From positions 3,968,001 to 4,032,000 of the forward strand of contig NC_092679.1 in assembly GCF_964355755.1 (NCBI RefSeq): 64,000 bases of DNA. The letters are read 5' to 3'. Below are positions 1 to 15,200 of this stretch, piece after piece. Position 1 is the first letter of the stretch. Every line of letters starts with the position of its first letter. The DNA comes from Antedon mediterranea (taxonomy: Eukaryota; Echinodermata; Crinoidea; Comatulida; Antedonidae). The position numbers and the translations under genes were made by a program. The notes under the pieces are model-generated. The model had not been told where the DNA came from. It was given only the letters and a program-made list of their open reading frames with translations, and searched no databases.

Positions 1-3242
<3,242 letters not shown>

Positions 3243-4036
3243 ACAGTGTTACTAATAAGGTTTACTATTTTTCACTCGTTCGGCGGGTGAACATTGGATA
3301 TCATTCCTGGTACTAAATATCAACTTTATTATCGTAAATCATGAATTATTTTTTATTCATGACAGTGGAATGGTTTCAAACACCTAAGCCAGGATTTCTA
3401 CATCTGACTCCAACTACCGCTCCATAACATAGTATTCGTAATAACATTTTGAATGACGTAAATTTAACGTCATAATTTGTGTCAAAGTACTTACGTTTAT
3501 ACCTCATGCAAGAACAGAGAGTTATATTATGCGTTGATATATACGGTAATAACTAATGGTAGTATTGCGTAATTTATACGAGTTTTACGTTACGCTTGGT
3601 GAATCGAAGCATTCCTTGGTAAACGTTGAAGACCAATCGAAACGGGAACGTGCAAACATTTTTCAAAGACTATAATTAGACAAACGTAATTAATAACGTA
3701 ATTAATTATATAGTACTTTAAGATACTATCGGTTATCGCACCTTGAAGAAGTAGATATATATAAAATACATTATTAGAACATTGTATCATGGCTTAAGCA
3801 GTACGCGATTCTTTAGTTTAGTTTATTTTTAAATTTAATCAGGAAAATTTGGTTGTTGTCTGATGACATTTGTGTAGCCTTTTTGGCGTTTACTCGGTAT
3901 ATCTCTTTTGAAGATGTAATTTCTCATTTTAGATAAATTTGCATCATAATATGTATTGATAATGTTAGTAGATTGAGTTTGCTATTAATACTCTGCGTGC
4001 TTTTACACTTTTTTGTATATCTCATTTATGAAAGTT

Positions 4037-4042
4037 AATAAA
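4037..4042 (+). promoter_or_regulatory. Candidate polyadenylation signal for calmodulin
   Basis: AATAAA about 800 bases after the calmodulin stop codon. Calmodulin mRNAs often have long 3' UTRs, but nothing in the sequence proves that this hexamer is the one used. Confidence 0.35.
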
Positions 4043-4320
4043 AGCTAGGTAGAATATCGATATGATAATGTGCATTATCTTTCATTAAAAATTATTAGGC
4101 CTATCATACATTATTCCGACAAACGATAACGAATCGAATACTTTATTACACGCTGACAATAGAGTAATCTTATTTCGATAGTGCAATCCCGATGTTTAAA
4201 CAACAAGGCCATATACATGTCTGCAGTCGCGTGCTCAAATTTGAGTTAGTGTTTACCGACCGACCGACATAGTGAGCTGTAGAGTCGCGTTTGCACGCGA
4301 TTAATAAGCTAATCAATTAA

Positions 4321-4410
4321 TAAATAATAATAATAATAATAATAATAGATTTATATAGCGCAAATGAACGATGTCTCTATGCGCTCGACAATTTAGGGCA
4401 ACACTTAGGC
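4321..4410 (-). mobile_element. 3' tail of a SINE or LINE on the minus strand, ending in an (ATT)n microsatellite
   Basis: A TAA/AAT run at 4321-4348 is followed by ATTTATATAGCGCAAATG. Read on the minus strand this is GCGCTATATAAAT followed by (TTA)n. The same tail occurs at 34058-34122, 62427-62595, 29837-29900 and 14610-14655. The upstream limit of the copy cannot be fixed by eye. Confidence 0.65.
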
Positions 4411-5228
4411 TAAAGGGTAAAATGGTATAAAGTTTCTTATTTTGTTTAGGGCCTATTATAAAATATACACATCTGCAACAAAAATAACCCCACTTATTTT
4501 TTGGAGAGCGGTGAGAAGAGAAACAACGTCATCATCAGAGTGGTGCCAAACACATTTTCGTATTAGGTTATAAGAAAGCTACACCCAGATATTGGCGGAA
4601 CCTTGCAGTATTTTGATTGGAAGAATTACATGACGATCACTTACCACCCAATTGAATTCAATTACTGATCCATCCATTTCTTCTGAAAATTTAAGAAAAA
4701 AAAACAATGTTTGAAACAGACAAACTGACTAAAAATAGAGCGTACCTCTAATTATTGTATTTGTCCACGAGTGAAAATTTTTTTGTTAAACTTATGGTTA
4801 TAATGCAGTGCCTCAAAAGTGGCAAACTCTTTATTAAGCTTATTACTAAATTAAATTATAGGCCTACAATATTTGATTTCATTATGATGACCTCAGTATA
4901 GATGTTAATTCGATAGTGTCATCCTCCCTACATAACGTTATCGCCAATAACATTATGATTTTTTAAATTAAAACTAACGGACACCAAGTTTAAACAGCTT
5001 TGATATTTGTTATGAAAACGTTTAAAAAATTGACCTATACTTAACTCTGTAAAAATATACACAGCTGGTAACTGTTGGCTTCCCATCCCTGGGATTGCTC
5101 TAACTATGGCAATCCCCTGCAGCTTCAAACAAACTTAAAGTTTAGCGCGGCTACAATTCGAAATCGGCAATTAATGAAACCTTATCTCAAGTTTAGTGCG
5201 GCGAATTCAACCATCACGTTCGGTAGAA

Positions 5229-5551
5229 GCGGCACGCGGGACTTAATAGACAGCAGTACTCGAAAATCATTAAGTTTGGTGCGCGACACGCATTTTGACT
5301 ACAGTACTCTAAAACTATCAAGTTTGGTGCGCGGCACGCATTTTGACAGCAGTACTCGAAAACCATCAAGTTTGGTGCGCGGCACGCATTTTGACAGCAG
5401 TACTCGAAAACCATCAAGTTTGGTGCGCGGCACGCATTTTGACAGCAGTACTTGAAAACCATCAAGTTTGGTGCGCGGCACGCATTTTGACAGCAGTACT
5501 CGAAAACAATCAAGTTTGGTGCGCGGCACGCATTTTGACAGCAGTACTTGA
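5229..5551. repeat. 48-bp tandem repeat array, about 6-7 units
   Basis: The anchor TTTGGTGCGCG occurs at 5275, 5323, 5371, 5419, 5467 and 5515, exactly 48 bases apart, with units nearly identical. A diverged precursor copy lies just upstream (5140-5235). Because 48 is a multiple of three and the unit lacks stops in several frames, open frames appear on both strands; I do not regard them as genes. Confidence 0.95.
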
Positions 5552-7222
5552 TGCGCAGCACTTTCTCGACGGTGGTATTCAATATATTTTCTCACATGCC
5601 ATATCTTAACTGCATAATGTTATAATTATCAACACCTGGAATAATCATGTGTACATTCGGACAAATATACAATATATTTGATTTGAATATTAACAGGCAA
5701 TAAAACAGGTCTACTGCAAAAACACAAACATCTGTATCACAACAAACAACATATGTTTACATTTCGTTTGTTTAAGAAAGAAAACTTATATTGTTAAAAA
5801 CCAATGTACATTCTCGCCGGAAAATTATTATTTGTATTAACGGTGATGATGAATATCATTATGTCTCAGAAAATAGGCCTAACAATTACGGTAATCACGA
5901 ACATTTTATTTTCAGTCAATCACAAATCTGTAAATTATACCATAATAAAACTGTTTTTGCTTTATAATATCAACATTTCTAATTATAACAATATCGATAG
6001 AAAAAACCGGAGGGTTCACTCTGTAATCGCTAAATATTGTTCTGGTGTGCACCATTCGCATATGCGGTTGCCTTGGCAGGACATTTTGTTGCATCGATTA
6101 TAAAAATGAAATAAAATTACTGGCATTGAATTGTTAAATGAATACAAAAAAATTCCACCTGCAGTGTATTAATACAACAAACATTTAAAAAAAATAATTC
6201 CGTGATTAAATTTTTAATAATGTATGGAAGGTTGTTATAGCAAAAAACAAACAACAATTTATAGGCCTAGTGTTCGCTTGATGTGACTTTTGTCTTGTCT
6301 GATTTTTGTCTGGATATTATTATGATTACATTCACAACCTTTTAGTTTAAAGAAAACCAGACTCAATATAAAAAGCACTAAACAACGCAGTTTACTGATG
6401 ATACACGTAGACATGGAGGTAGGTCTATAATACATCCATGGATATACAGACAATACAGCATTAGTACTGAGGAAATTTTTAAAATGTACATTAAAAATAG
6501 ATATACAGTACAACAAATTACAGTCACAAATAAATAACCAAATATATAATTTCATATCAATACAATTAGTCAACAACATTTACAATATAGGCTTGAAGTT
6601 ACCATTAGTAATACAGTTACTGAATTGACAGTGTCCGAAATTGATAAGTTTAATAAAATCATAACACCGAGAGGGCTACACAATAGAACATAGAATATTA
6701 TAAGCACCTACTCATAGGATCTTTTAGGATTTTAGAGCTTTGATACACAAGAATATACGCAGTGCGCGTATCGACGATATCTACGCGTGCTACATTCGTG
6801 ATGATATCTTTACGCGACAACCGCATCACAGAGCGCAAAAACTACCGTAATATTAATTGGGCCTTATATATCGACCTTTTGAAATCATCTGTAAATTTAA
6901 CATTTCACTTGAAAGTTAAAAACATACAATACAATAAGTGCACCCCAAAAACATGACTTCATGAAACTTAGTAGGCCCACTGGGTCTGTCGAAAAATGTA
7001 CTAATTTAATTGCAATTGCCCAAAACAGTTATTGATGTATAATATTGTAGCGTGATGATTAAATTAATATAGATTTGTACGTAAGTATTTTAATCTCATT
7101 TAATGTTTAATATAATAACATATTCCATTGCACTCGTGTAATTAAATCAAAATGGGGTAATTTCGTTTGTTAAATTATTTGCAGGGAAAAACATTCCACG
7201 TGAAATGTTTAATAGAATAGAA

Positions 7223-7390
7223 GTTTCACATTCTATTTAAATTGAAATGTTTAATGTAAAACAACCAATAATGTTAATTATTCATGCAGACAAATAAAGT
7301 TTCACATTCCATTTAAATTGAAATGTTTAATGTAAAACAACCAATAATGTTAATTATTCATGCAGACAAATAAAGTTTCACATTTATTAT
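7223..7390. repeat. 76-bp tandem duplication, two full copies and part of a third
   Basis: Copies start at 7223 and 7299 with GTTTCACATT and end CAGACAAATAAA; a third begins at 7375 and breaks off after about 12 bases. The two full copies differ at about one position, so the duplication is recent. Confidence 0.92.
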
Positions 7391-8344
7391 GATTAACTTT
7401 AATATTAGGAGTTTCTTTCTCGCCATTACAACACGTTTTGTGAGTTGTTTAATTGTAGGATTGAACGCATTTTATTATTCAATGAAAAAAGAATCACCCA
7501 AAAAAATAGCATTTTAGCAGATCTCAGCGGCGCATTCCCTTATTTCACACTCTATACCACTCCAGCAAAACCCGTAAAATAAATAAAATGGTTTAGTTAT
7601 GTACATAAATATAAGCAGACACATTAGAATTTATACTATTACTACTGTATTTACATCCATGAGGTATGATTAACCCATGGAGCTATAAATAGCTCCATAA
7701 TTAACCCATACTAAAATGCAACAATAAAGCCTCTTGATACAGGAAGAATATCAGCAAGTTTTGTAGCATAAATAATTAGATAGTAAAGTTCTACCAAATG
7801 GTGGTACCATTGTCTTAGTATCAGGTTGAGCATATACTTATACTTTATAATTCATGCACAGGTACTAATAACCAAGGCACAAACCGCTTCATTTGCAATT
7901 CAAACCTCATGAAGAGAACAATCTACTGATTATTTTTCATATCATGAAGATGAAACAAAACTCTTATATTAAATACTGCATTAAACAACTGCTCCATGTA
8001 TAAACTTAAGGCATCAACTGATTTTAAATACAAGTCTTTATAATCTTTTAAAATAGTGGTATGAATACTACATTAAATAGAAGGTTAGTTTGTACGAATT
8101 TAAGAGTGTATCAAGGTATATTCATTGAATATTATTTTAAATACATTAAATATCAGCTTACAAAAGGAATGTACGACTTTCAGATTAAAGTTAAGAAAGG
8201 GTGTTCATAAATTGCACACAACATTGGACATATCTACTGTATAAACAGTCCTAAACTACTACTGTATAACAAATAAAAATGTTCAATACCATACAAATGA
8301 CAAAATTGTCCCACTGATGTCAGAAAGATGAATATAGAAAGGGA

Positions 8345-8650
8345 CATGTTCCATTGATGTCACATTGGTGATAGAAGTGACATGTCCCATTGATGACAGA
8401 AGTGACATGTCCCATTGATGACAGAAGTGACATGTTCCATTGATGACAGAAGTGATATTTTCCATTGATGACAGAAGTGACATGTTCCATTGACGACAGA
8501 AGTGACATGTTCCATTGATGACAGAAGTGACATGTTCCATTGATGACAGAAGTGATATTTTCCATTAATGACAGTGACATGTCTTACTGACCGACAGAAG
8601 GTACACGTCTTACCGATGACAGAAGGGACATAACCCATTAAATGACATGT
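8345..8650. repeat. 25-bp tandem repeat array, about 11-12 units
   Basis: The unit TGACATGTTCCATTGATGAC followed by AGAAG recurs head to tail, with variants (TGATATTTTCC, GACATGTCCC) and decaying copies toward 8650. Because 25 is not a multiple of three, the minus-strand open frames through it show a 25-residue super-period and overlap in all three frames, which marks them as artefacts. Confidence 0.93.
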
Positions 8651-8828
8651 AACATTCACGACAAAAGGGATATTAAAACACCCAGAGTGTACGTACAAGT
8701 GATTCAAACGCACACTGATCAATAGAAGACATTGTAACCTGATTAGGCCTAGTTGGCACAGAGCACACTACTCCCACAAAAATATTAATACAATATATTT
8801 TTTCAGTTGAGAGTGCAAGAGTAGATAT

Positions 8829-8850
8829 AATAATAATAATAATAATATTG
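8829..8850. repeat. (TAA)n microsatellite
   Basis: About seven ATA/TAA units in a row. No retroposon tail motif was noticed beside it. Confidence 0.85.
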
Positions 8851-9221
8851 TAAAATATGTTACCTCAACACAATGTCGTATAACTTATTTAAACATAAAG
8901 ATTGCATTTCATGTTTATATGTAGTGTAATGAGCATTATGTATAAAGTGGGGTGAGAATATAACCTGTTGTGTACCTATTCACCTCAGTGAAAATGCAGC
9001 AAAGAGGCATATCATCACTAATCTTCCAATCAAAATGGTATTGGTAAGATCTGTGTTGTTTTTATAAACATTTTGTTAATAAATTCCTTACCAATATCCT
9101 ATAAAATCCTTCATAAAAATACAACTGAGACGATTTTAAAAATTACTTGTAATATAAAGGATAGATTCTGTTTTGAATAATCGATTCCACCGTGTCGTTT
9201 TTCTTCATACCATCAAACCAA

Positions 9222-12200
9222 GCTAAACCCAGCTGACCCTTCATTGATGGCAATCACTAACGACCTCTGGAGTTTCTCGATGGTGTCATAGGTAGGTAGG
9301 CAAAGTTGGTTGAAGCTGCAAATATAATTTTAAAATAGTTTTTACAAAAGAATATTGAATCCTATCAAATAAAAGGTTTTGTGTGAGCTGTTTGTTAAAT
9401 TGTGTGAAAAATAAAAAAAATCATTTCTTTACAACTTTTTTGCATTGTTAAAAAATATGGACATTTGTCTATCAATTATTTGAGAGATACAGAGAGTTTG
9501 CAAGTCATACATAATTGTACTGGGAACATTAACAGTACATTTAAAAATCATACCATATTGCATTCAATATGGCAGTAAAACTGGCAGCATTAGTTGTGCT
9601 TTCATGTTTGTTCGTTATAAAAATATTTGCTATTTACGCATCTATACACATATATCAAAATGAATACATTTGAAAACCACCCCGGATTGGGTGGGTAGTG
9701 GGTAGTTGCTATGGAGTGGATATCTTTGCAATTATAATATATATTCAATATTCCTCACCATGTATGAGCAGTGGGTAATGTATTATGAGCTGGCACTGCA
9801 ACAATTTGGAAATTTGGTTTCAACTGTGAGAAGCCTCCAGATGAAAGCTGAGCACATCCAGTTGTAAATTGCAGCAAACGGGACATCTCTTCTTGAGTGA
9901 AACCACTGACAACCGTCCAAAACCAATCTAATGTCTAAAAAAAATATTTGTTGTACATTCAAAATAGTTATATAACTATATAACTATTATATTATAGGCA
10001 ACGTCTTATATAATTCAAGGTGCTCTCCAGGTGGAATGCCATCTTGAGATGAGTAGTAGTAATTACTACAGTTTTTGTTTATTTGTAATTAATTTATATG
10101 CAATTTTACTTTCTATGGACCAGAGATTCCAAAATAAAAGATCGAATAAATGAATAACTGTAAAAAAAAATAAATATATCCAACTGTATTTTAACATAAA
10201 TAGATTATTATTAGATTACGAATTACAGGTAATCTACCCTATTGTTGATTAAACCTTAAACCAGTTACAGCAATTCATTCATTTACAATGAATTGAAATA
10301 AACTAGGTTAATAGGTTAAAAACAAGACACTTGACCTTTACACAGAAACATGTAAGGATGTAACAATAGTTCATGCCTTGAACTAGTTATGTCAAAGAAT
10401 AAAATATTTACACTCTAGTTAGGCTATTAGTTGAAAAGCGTGTATTTTTTGTTGTCTTTTTAGGACAAATAGTAATTACTATTTGTAAAATAATGTCACT
10501 AAAAATGACGTCATTTTACAAGTACATACTGTAGTTTTTACTATTTTTGATATTTAGTGTTACAACACCTCTAAATAGTAGGTTATATAACCGAGTATAG
10601 TATAATGGTTTGCCCATAGTTTAACCAGATAATAGGAAAATCGCAAGACACAGTGTATCTATATCTCATTACCTTGCTTCCATCAGGTCCATTCCAACCT
10701 GCTGCTATGTGATGGCTTCTCAAGTCAGCAATGTCAAAAGAAGATGTTCCGCACATGAGCAGTTCAAGCTCGTTCTCATCAAACATACTCAATAGGGAAT
10801 CAGGAATAAGGTCATTCAAACCTGAAAAATAGAGTTTCAATTTACACAAATCAAACAAAAGTCATGCTGTACAGTGGCTGAAGCGTGTTTTCCAGTTAAC
10901 GTTAAGTTGCTTTAAATTGACCAGTTAACGTTAAGTTGCTTTGAATTGACCAGTTAACGTTAAGTTGCTTTAAATTGACCAGATTCAATGCTTCTACAGG
11001 ATAAGAAGGCAAAAATCAATGTTAAAAAGTAAGTAAGTTATAAATTATAATACAAAAACAATTTATTATTGATTATTAATTACTCAAACTCTTAAAATAA
11101 ATGCATTGAAAATGGATGATTTTCATTTTTCTCCTTTTTCAATAATAATGGCAGTTTGTTATAGTGCCTACTATCCACTATATTAAGCCTTTCAGATCAT
11201 TATTTACTTTAACCTTTTAGCCCTTAGCAAATAAGGAATGCTTGTCAGTTTCAGCAAAAAATAGTTTGAATAAAGAAATAAGTGTGGAAACAGGAAAGTA
11301 TTAGTTATTTTACAAGGTATATATATATAATGGATTTCTATAAATACTTTGAATGATTGTTATTTCTAGGAAAAGTTAGGTAGTTTATCACAGCCTTTCC
11401 TGTGCCTACTGAATGTTATATATTGTGGTAGGAAGAGTAAAGACTATGGCACTCAATTAAAATGGTTAAAGATATAATTGTCCTTGAGCTTGTCCTTTTT
11501 AGATTTTTTGTTCACACACAATAGTTATTCATTTTGACAAAATATTTCATACAATTTACCAAATAAAGTAAAGCTCATCGTCTTAAAATCAATGTCTTTT
11601 TTATAAGCAAAATAGAGAGTTTCTAATTTTGGTTTTGGTGAATTTGAATAATACATTTTGTCAAATGAAAGGACTATAAAATAGAGTACCTTTAGTAAAT
11701 GCTTCCAGCTCCCCTTCAACACATTTACTTAGTTTGTGCTCAGCTAAGCAATTCAAATACTGTATCTTGTTGCTTTCAGTAACAGGGATACCAGCCCCAT
11801 CTGCTTTTAACTCAACAACCTATATATTATAGTAAATTAAATAATAATAAATTAAATATTTTTAAAATATTGTTCATGTAAACATGATCAATTTGTGATA
11901 AATTGTGTAATTTAAAGAGTAGCATATGAGTTTATACAGTTAATAATAATGGCTGTACAGTATATTTAATTTATAACATAAAAAACTTAAATTCTAAAAA
12001 ATGTTTCTTTTTTGATAGATTAGTTTGTTTCTCTGCATTTATATATCTAAAATGTCAAATATTTTTTTTCGATGTGGAACATGAAATATTTATCCAAAAA
12101 ATTTATTAGAAATTGTCATGAATACTAGATGTAATAGATCTTTGACAAAACATTTAAAATGAATGATTTATCTACCTTATCTACTTGCCCATGATCGTTA

Positions 12201-15200
12201 TAGATCTCTTCTGAAAAGGTCAAACCAAGGTCGGCATCTATCTTATTATCTAATATATACTTGCCCTTAGACATGAACAATTCTGGATCATCTGTTTCAA
12301 AGTACTGTTAAAAAAACAAATTGAAATACATAGTATTATATAACTTCATTTTAAGCTCTGTCTACACTATCAAAATAGTATAAACCAAATATGGTAGTGA
12401 TATGACATCATCATGTTCATATATGGGCACATCAACATTTTTGTCACATAATGTTTAATAGTGTACACAAGGCTAAACAATATTCATTCTGTTAAAAAAA
12501 ACTGTTTGGTCAAAGATGTGCAAATTTGAGACAAGATGTAGTCTGTGTTTTTTGTTTTTATTTATATCAGTTGTTTGCCTTCATGGACTTCCTTGGTAGG
12601 TACAAGTAAACAAGTCCATACAGTACAATGCTAGTGACAACAAGGTCAAAATCATTTGAATAAAAAATCTTCAACAAAATATCTAAAGCCTTGTCTACAC
12701 TATCAAACTTGATGTGACAAAAAAATGTGTTGTGCTCATATATGGACATGATGATGTCATATCAATACCATAATTGGGCAAATCACTACTATATTTGGGC
12801 ACATCACACTTTTTTGTCAAACTAGTTTAATAGTGTAGACAGAGCTTTATACATTATAAATCAAATAAAAAAAATCATCATCATACCTTATACGTTACTC
12901 GTAAGCCAATAAGTTGTGCGAGAAACGACCGTGAGAAGCGTGCACGGACTAGTTGAGTATAGGAAGGTCCTAATGATGATTCGTACAGACACTTCCCAAC
13001 TATCTTGCCAGCAAATTCATAATACTTTAACTTAGACAGATGCTGTGGCCTATCTGCATTCGGATGAACCTATTATGGAAATACTTAATGTCACTCAATC
13101 AGACAGTAACAAGAAAACATTTTATTTTTTAACTATAGTATTTTAAAAAAAACAATACCATCTACCAATAATGAACACTTTTGGCCTAATTCTGGTAGTT
13201 CGAATGTGTATTTAATTAGGAAATAGGTTTGAGACATTTCAGACCTAAAAAAGTTTGAATTTAAAGGAGTTTTCGTTCCAGTATTGTGTCGGTAGAATCA
13301 ACTTTATTGTGACCTTCCTACAGACTATGCTTTAATAAAGCATAATCTACCAAAACCTCTTCATCGTCGCAAGTTCCACAATCAACAAATTGATTATTAC
13401 AGAACTAGGAGACATACTAGACGGCCTACTAAAGTAGTGGCTGTGTTGACAGTGACTGTGTGTATTAGTACAGAGTAACCCCCTACTTGTCTCGAAAGAT
13501 GTACTAGGTTCTTTAAAGTGAACATGAGCATTTTGTGTACACGGGACCTACGATTAATTATAGATTTTATCCGAAAAGACTCTTTTTACCACCAGAACCA
13601 TGGAGCGAGTGAGGCTCGAACCCTTGCCGATATTATGACTACATTTTACGGCTCCACTGTCTTAACCACTCGCCCATGTGTTGCACACTGTAAGTGTGTA
13701 TTTAATGATCTGCTGTTTATTAGAAACAGTACAATTTGTACAAGGGCTATCCTTACCAATCCTTGTGCGTCGTCTTTAAAACTTTTGAAGAGTTCATTCT
13801 CTGATTTGAATAGACTGTCACACACAATACCAAACCATTCACGAGATAAGCCACCCCAATCCAAACCTTAAATTAAAAAATAAAACATTACATATTGTTT
13901 AAATTCTTGCCGAAATTGGGATTTCATTGAAATATAATATATTATAAAATCAATCAAAAGTATTTTTACCTTCTTCTCCAAGGAATTTGATTTCAAATTT
14001 CTTGCACCAGTCTGATGTAGTAAAGGATTTAGTTGCTTTCATAGACTATAAAAAAAGATATAATGTAGTTATACATTGAGGGAAGACATACAGCACAAGT
14101 CCATAATAGGCTAGGATTGTTACAGAAAGGACACTTCCATAAATTAGGTACAGTTTGAGTCATGTAATTAATACACAGCATACTGTACAATAATTAGAGT
14201 GAGTCAGACAATATGGAAGTTACTAACAATTTTGAGGTTGATTATTGTAAAGCTTGGTTCCCACTAGGACTCAAGACAATGATGATACTTTAAAAAAATT
14301 ATTAAAAACACATTTATTCATTATGGAATATGGAAATCATGAAGTTTTCCAAAGTTTTTTAGAATTGTTTAGTATACTTTTTCCTGGCCAGCATTATCTT
14401 TGGGGTGCCTCTGTCTTGGTTGTTGTCTCTGAGCACCTGGTCGTCTGTGGCAAGGCAAATGTGTATCCTGCTCCTTTGTTTGGTCACCTAGGTAGGGGTC
14501 CAGGACCGCGACAGAACGAGAACAGATGGGGACCCTCCAAAGAAATTGCATTTTATTTGTCAGGCATTTGTATGATTTGTTTTTTATTTTTTAAATGCAC
14601 CTTGAGCACTCTTGAGTGGTATGTGCGCTATAAAAATCTTATTATTATTATTATGTAAGGACAACATAAGTGTTTTGACCAATCTTAAATTAATGGACCA
14701 TCCAAATTGTCGCTTGTGATTGGTCAACTCACTTGCGTTGCATGTACGTCCTTTGTTGTTACTTAACCAAGTAAGCCTTTTATGCTAGTATACATACACT
14801 TTCAAGTATTGAGTATCTGTCAATATTCAGGTGGATAATGGTACGAGAGTTCCGCTTGTGTTTATTACTAACTTCCTGATAAAAATATTCTTGCTTTGTT
14901 TTAAATGTTTCCGAACCACCTAAAAAGATAAGAAAAGATAGTTTATTGTACAGTTTAAGTGTTCTGAATGCGTTTTTAATGGTAAAAACAAATGTGGACC
15001 TTTGGAACTCAAAGAAAGTCTTGGTTTGGGAGGGAGAGTTTTCAGAGAGTCTGGTATTGGCAGAGTTGAATTAATCATACTTGATTTCGAAGCCACATAT
15101 TTCAAGACATTTTTACTAAAATTGGACATACTGTAGATATCATATAACTGGTTGAAACGAGGCAAGCAACAGATTAAAGCGAGATAAATTGAGTAGTTAA

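Larger units (their letters stand above)
3243..9221. other. Interval between the convergent calmodulin and AREL1 genes; no gene seen
   Basis: Holds the 3' UTRs of both genes and several repeats listed separately (retroposon tail near 4321, 48-bp, 76-bp and 25-bp tandem arrays). The open frames here either run through tandem arrays or are short and unlike any family I recognise. Confidence 0.6.

Noticed and set aside
5075-5609. Four overlapping open frames of 88-126 codons on both strands
   Set aside because: They are produced by the 48-bp tandem array, whose length is a multiple of three. No start context, splice sites or protein family support them.
5804-6103. 99-codon plus-strand frame beginning MYILAGKLLFVLTVMMNIIM
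   Set aside because: It has a hydrophobic start but AT-biased random composition, and no splice or family support was seen. It is probably chance.
8283-8722. Three minus-strand open frames with repeated HQWNMSLLSSMEHVTSV-type text
   Set aside because: They read the 25-bp minisatellite in all three frames, which only an array without stops would do.
14254-14658. 134-codon plus-strand frame
   Set aside because: The start is the eroded end of a LINE reverse-transcriptase frame (LKKLLKTHLF) and the rest is LINE 3' UTR ending in ATT repeats.
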